Below, piece by piece: positions 62,544 to 64,000 of a DNA stretch of 64,000 bases (position 1 is its first letter; each line of letters starts with the position of its first letter). The DNA is from Flavobacterium amniphilum (GTDB lineage: Bacteria; Bacteroidota; Bacteroidia; Flavobacteriales; Flavobacteriaceae). The stretch spans positions 1-64,000 of the forward strand of contig NZ_JAMLJL010000001.1 in assembly GCF_023634845.1 (NCBI RefSeq). The letters are read 5' to 3'. The notes under the pieces were generated by a model. The model saw nothing but the letters and a program-made list of their open reading frames with translations, was not told the DNA's origin and made no database searches. The position numbers and the translations under genes were made by a program.

Positions 62544-63710
62544 ATGAAAACATCAATTTTATTTACGACCGCTTTATTAGCCTCTTCGATATCATTTGCA
62601 GCTTGTAATTCATCTGCCGGAAATCCGAAAAAACCAATCACAGCCCATACGCAAAGAGTTGCCGATGAAAATAATAAAATCCAGGTTGCCCTGTTATTGG
62701 ATACATCAAACAGTATGGACGGATTAATCGATCAGGCAAAATCACGCTTGTGGAATATTGTGAACACTCTTACAACGCTAAAGTACAACGGAAAGACTCC
62801 GGATATCGAAATTGGTTTGTATGAATACGGCAACGACGGACTTTCGGCACAATCGAATTATATCCGTTTAGTAGCTCCTTTAACAACCGATCTGGATTTA
62901 ATTTCTGAAAAACTGTTCTCCCTTAAAACAAACGGAGGTTCTGAATACTGTGGAGCCGTAATATCAGACGCTACCAAGCAATTAACATGGAGCAGAAACA
63001 ATAACAATATGAAACTGGTTTACATTGCAGGCAACGAAGCATTCAACCAAGGTGGCATTAATTATAAGGAAGCCATCAGCGATGCATTGCGTAATGACAT
63101 TTACATCAACACGATTTTCTGTGGTGACCAAATGGAAGGAATCAATTCATTTTGGAAAGACGGAGCTGATACCGGCAAAGGAAAATATTTCAACATCGAT
63201 TCCAATGAAGCTGTTCGTTACATTGCAACGCCATATGACACCAGAATTTCAGAATGCAACATCAGAATTAATGAAACGTATATCAGCTACGGTTCAAAAG
63301 GATATGAAAAGAAAATGAATCAGGAAGTCCAGGACCGAAATGCACAAGGTGTATCAGCATCCAATTATGCGGAAAGAGCCGTAAGTAAATCGAAAGCTGC
63401 CTATAAAAACGACAGTTGGGATCTTGTTGACAAAATGAAAGATGACAAAGAAGCCGTTACCAGGCTGAAAAAAGAAGAATTACCAAAAGAATTGCAGAAT
63501 AAAAGCAAAGAAGAAATCACGGCATATGTTGACAAAAAATCCAAAGAACGAGAAGCAATCCAAAAAGAAATCACTGAGTTAGGCAAAAAAAGACAAGCTT
63601 ATATCGATGAGGAAATGAAAAAGACTAAATCACAGGACGATTTAGGAAATGCAATCAACACTTCGATTGTCGGTTTTGCCAAAATAAAAGGCTACACAGT
63701 AGAAAAATAG
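62544..63710 (+). CDS. von Willebrand factor A-domain lipoprotein
   Basis: A 388-residue lipoprotein with a signal peptide and lipidated Cys21 (SFAACNSS). The VWA domain at about 46-240 carries the metal-ion-dependent adhesion site DTSNSM (Asp53, Ser55, Ser57) and a later GSEYCG stretch. It is followed by a charged helical tail from about 285 (KKEELPKELQNKSKEEITAYVDKKSKE, in part) likely to form a coiled coil. The gene lies 83 bases before a MuiA-like gene in the same direction. The role may be metal-dependent binding at the envelope; no partner is proven. Confidence 0.85.
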   Translation: MKTSILFTTALLASSISFAACNSSAGNPKKPITAHTQRVADENNKIQVALLLDTSNSMDGLIDQAKSRLWNIVNTLTTLKYNGKTPDIEIGLYEYGNDGLSAQSNYIRLVAPLTTDLDLISEKLFSLKTNGGSEYCGAVISDATKQLTWSRNNNNMKLVYIAGNEAFNQGGINYKEAISDALRNDIYINTIFCGDQMEGINSFWKDGADTGKGKYFNIDSNEAVRYIATPYDTRISECNIRINETYISYGSKGYEKKMNQEVQDRNAQGVSASNYAERAVSKSKAAYKNDSWDLVDKMKDDKEAVTRLKKEELPKELQNKSKEEITAYVDKKSKEREAIQKEITELGKKRQAYIDEEMKKTKSQDDLGNAINTSIVGFAKIKGYTVEK

Positions 63711-63793
63711 TTACTCTAATTACTGCCGCAGATCTGTTATTCCTCATATGGGGCGGGAAAAAACGGATTTGCGGCTATTCAAAAACAATCATT

Positions 63794-64000
63794 ATGAAAT
63801 CATTTCTATCCTTTTTACTGCTAATGCTTCCGGGGTTAATTTGGAGCCAAAAGCCAATTTTCACCCAAGCCAAAGTCAAAGCAGCCACTGTTTACTTCAA
63901 CGCTGCCGAAATTTCCCAAAACACTTCCGTTACTTTACCAAACGGAACCAGCGAAGTCGTGGTTAAGAATGTAGCCAACAGTTTATTTGAGAATTCGGTG
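63794..64000 (+). CDS. MuiA-like (DUF4140/DUF4139) secreted protein, N-terminal part
   Basis: The first 69 codons of a gene that runs off the right edge, in frame to the last base. A signal peptide (MKSFLSFLLLMLPGLIWSQ) is followed by KVKAATVYFNAAEISQNTSV and LPNGTSEVVVKNVANSL, which fits the DUF4140 start of mucoidy-inhibitor MuiA-family proteins. Only the N-terminal domain can be judged. It follows the VWA lipoprotein in the same direction. Confidence 0.7.
   Translation, partial: MKSFLSFLLLMLPGLIWSQKPIFTQAKVKAATVYFNAAEISQNTSVTLPNGTSEVVVKNVANSLFENSV

Overview
The window reads as a chromosomal segment of a Flavobacterium-like member of the Bacteroidota. The evidence is the recurrent TAnnTTTG promoter box, the absence of Shine-Dalgarno sequences, a type IX secretion (T9SS) cargo protein, a TonB-dependent receptor with a carboxypeptidase-regulatory-like head, DUF4270 and DUF3667 proteins, an atpD-atpC pair separate from other ATP synthase genes, and AT-rich DNA. 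There is no rRNA, no CRISPR array and one tRNA gene.

Bases 1-8130 are accessory. They hold the last 72 codons and terminal repeat of an IS256-family element, then a very AT-rich two-gene operon (a stand-alone metallophosphoesterase translationally coupled to a 1203-residue NACHT NTPase), an unrecognised lipoprotein flanked by imperfect direct repeats, an XRE-type regulator behind a cluster of TGTGACAA-like sites, and a structured intergenic repeat. This block ends at the 3' side of a tRNA-Ile(CAU) gene. The NACHT plus phosphoesterase operon is the best candidate for an undescribed, probably anti-phage, system.

Bases 8290-23340 are mostly housekeeping: methylmalonyl-CoA epimerase, rbfA, a LolC/E-type permease, a MATE exporter, dusB, two roadblock proteins, lepA, a WYL regulator, two DinB-fold proteins, thiL, trpS and an acyltransferase. 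An AT-rich gene for a pentapeptide-like protein interrupts lepA and the regulator.

Bases 23400-40100 contain two ECF sigma modules (one with a protein that joins an inner-membrane anti-sigma-like head to a predicted outer-membrane barrel), recA, a large T9SS cargo protein with tandem domain repeats, recX, and a biotin cluster (bioA, bioD, bioF and an embedded ketoacyl synthase) split by the second sigma module.

Bases 40200-41710 show a decayed second copy of the atpC 3' end on the far side of a DUF3667 gene, so this gene is bracketed by direct repeats of atpC. After atpD come a TonB receptor/SGNH-hydrolase pair, the operon of a half-length glycogen synthase, DUF4270 lipoprotein and glmS, and divergent from it panC-panD and a flippase-like membrane protein. 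The right end holds an esterase-like protein, radA, a small HExxH protein, an AsmA-GT51 fusion, a LytS/LytTR-type two-component pair, a VWA lipoprotein and the start of a MuiA-like (DUF4140/DUF4139) protein that runs off the window.
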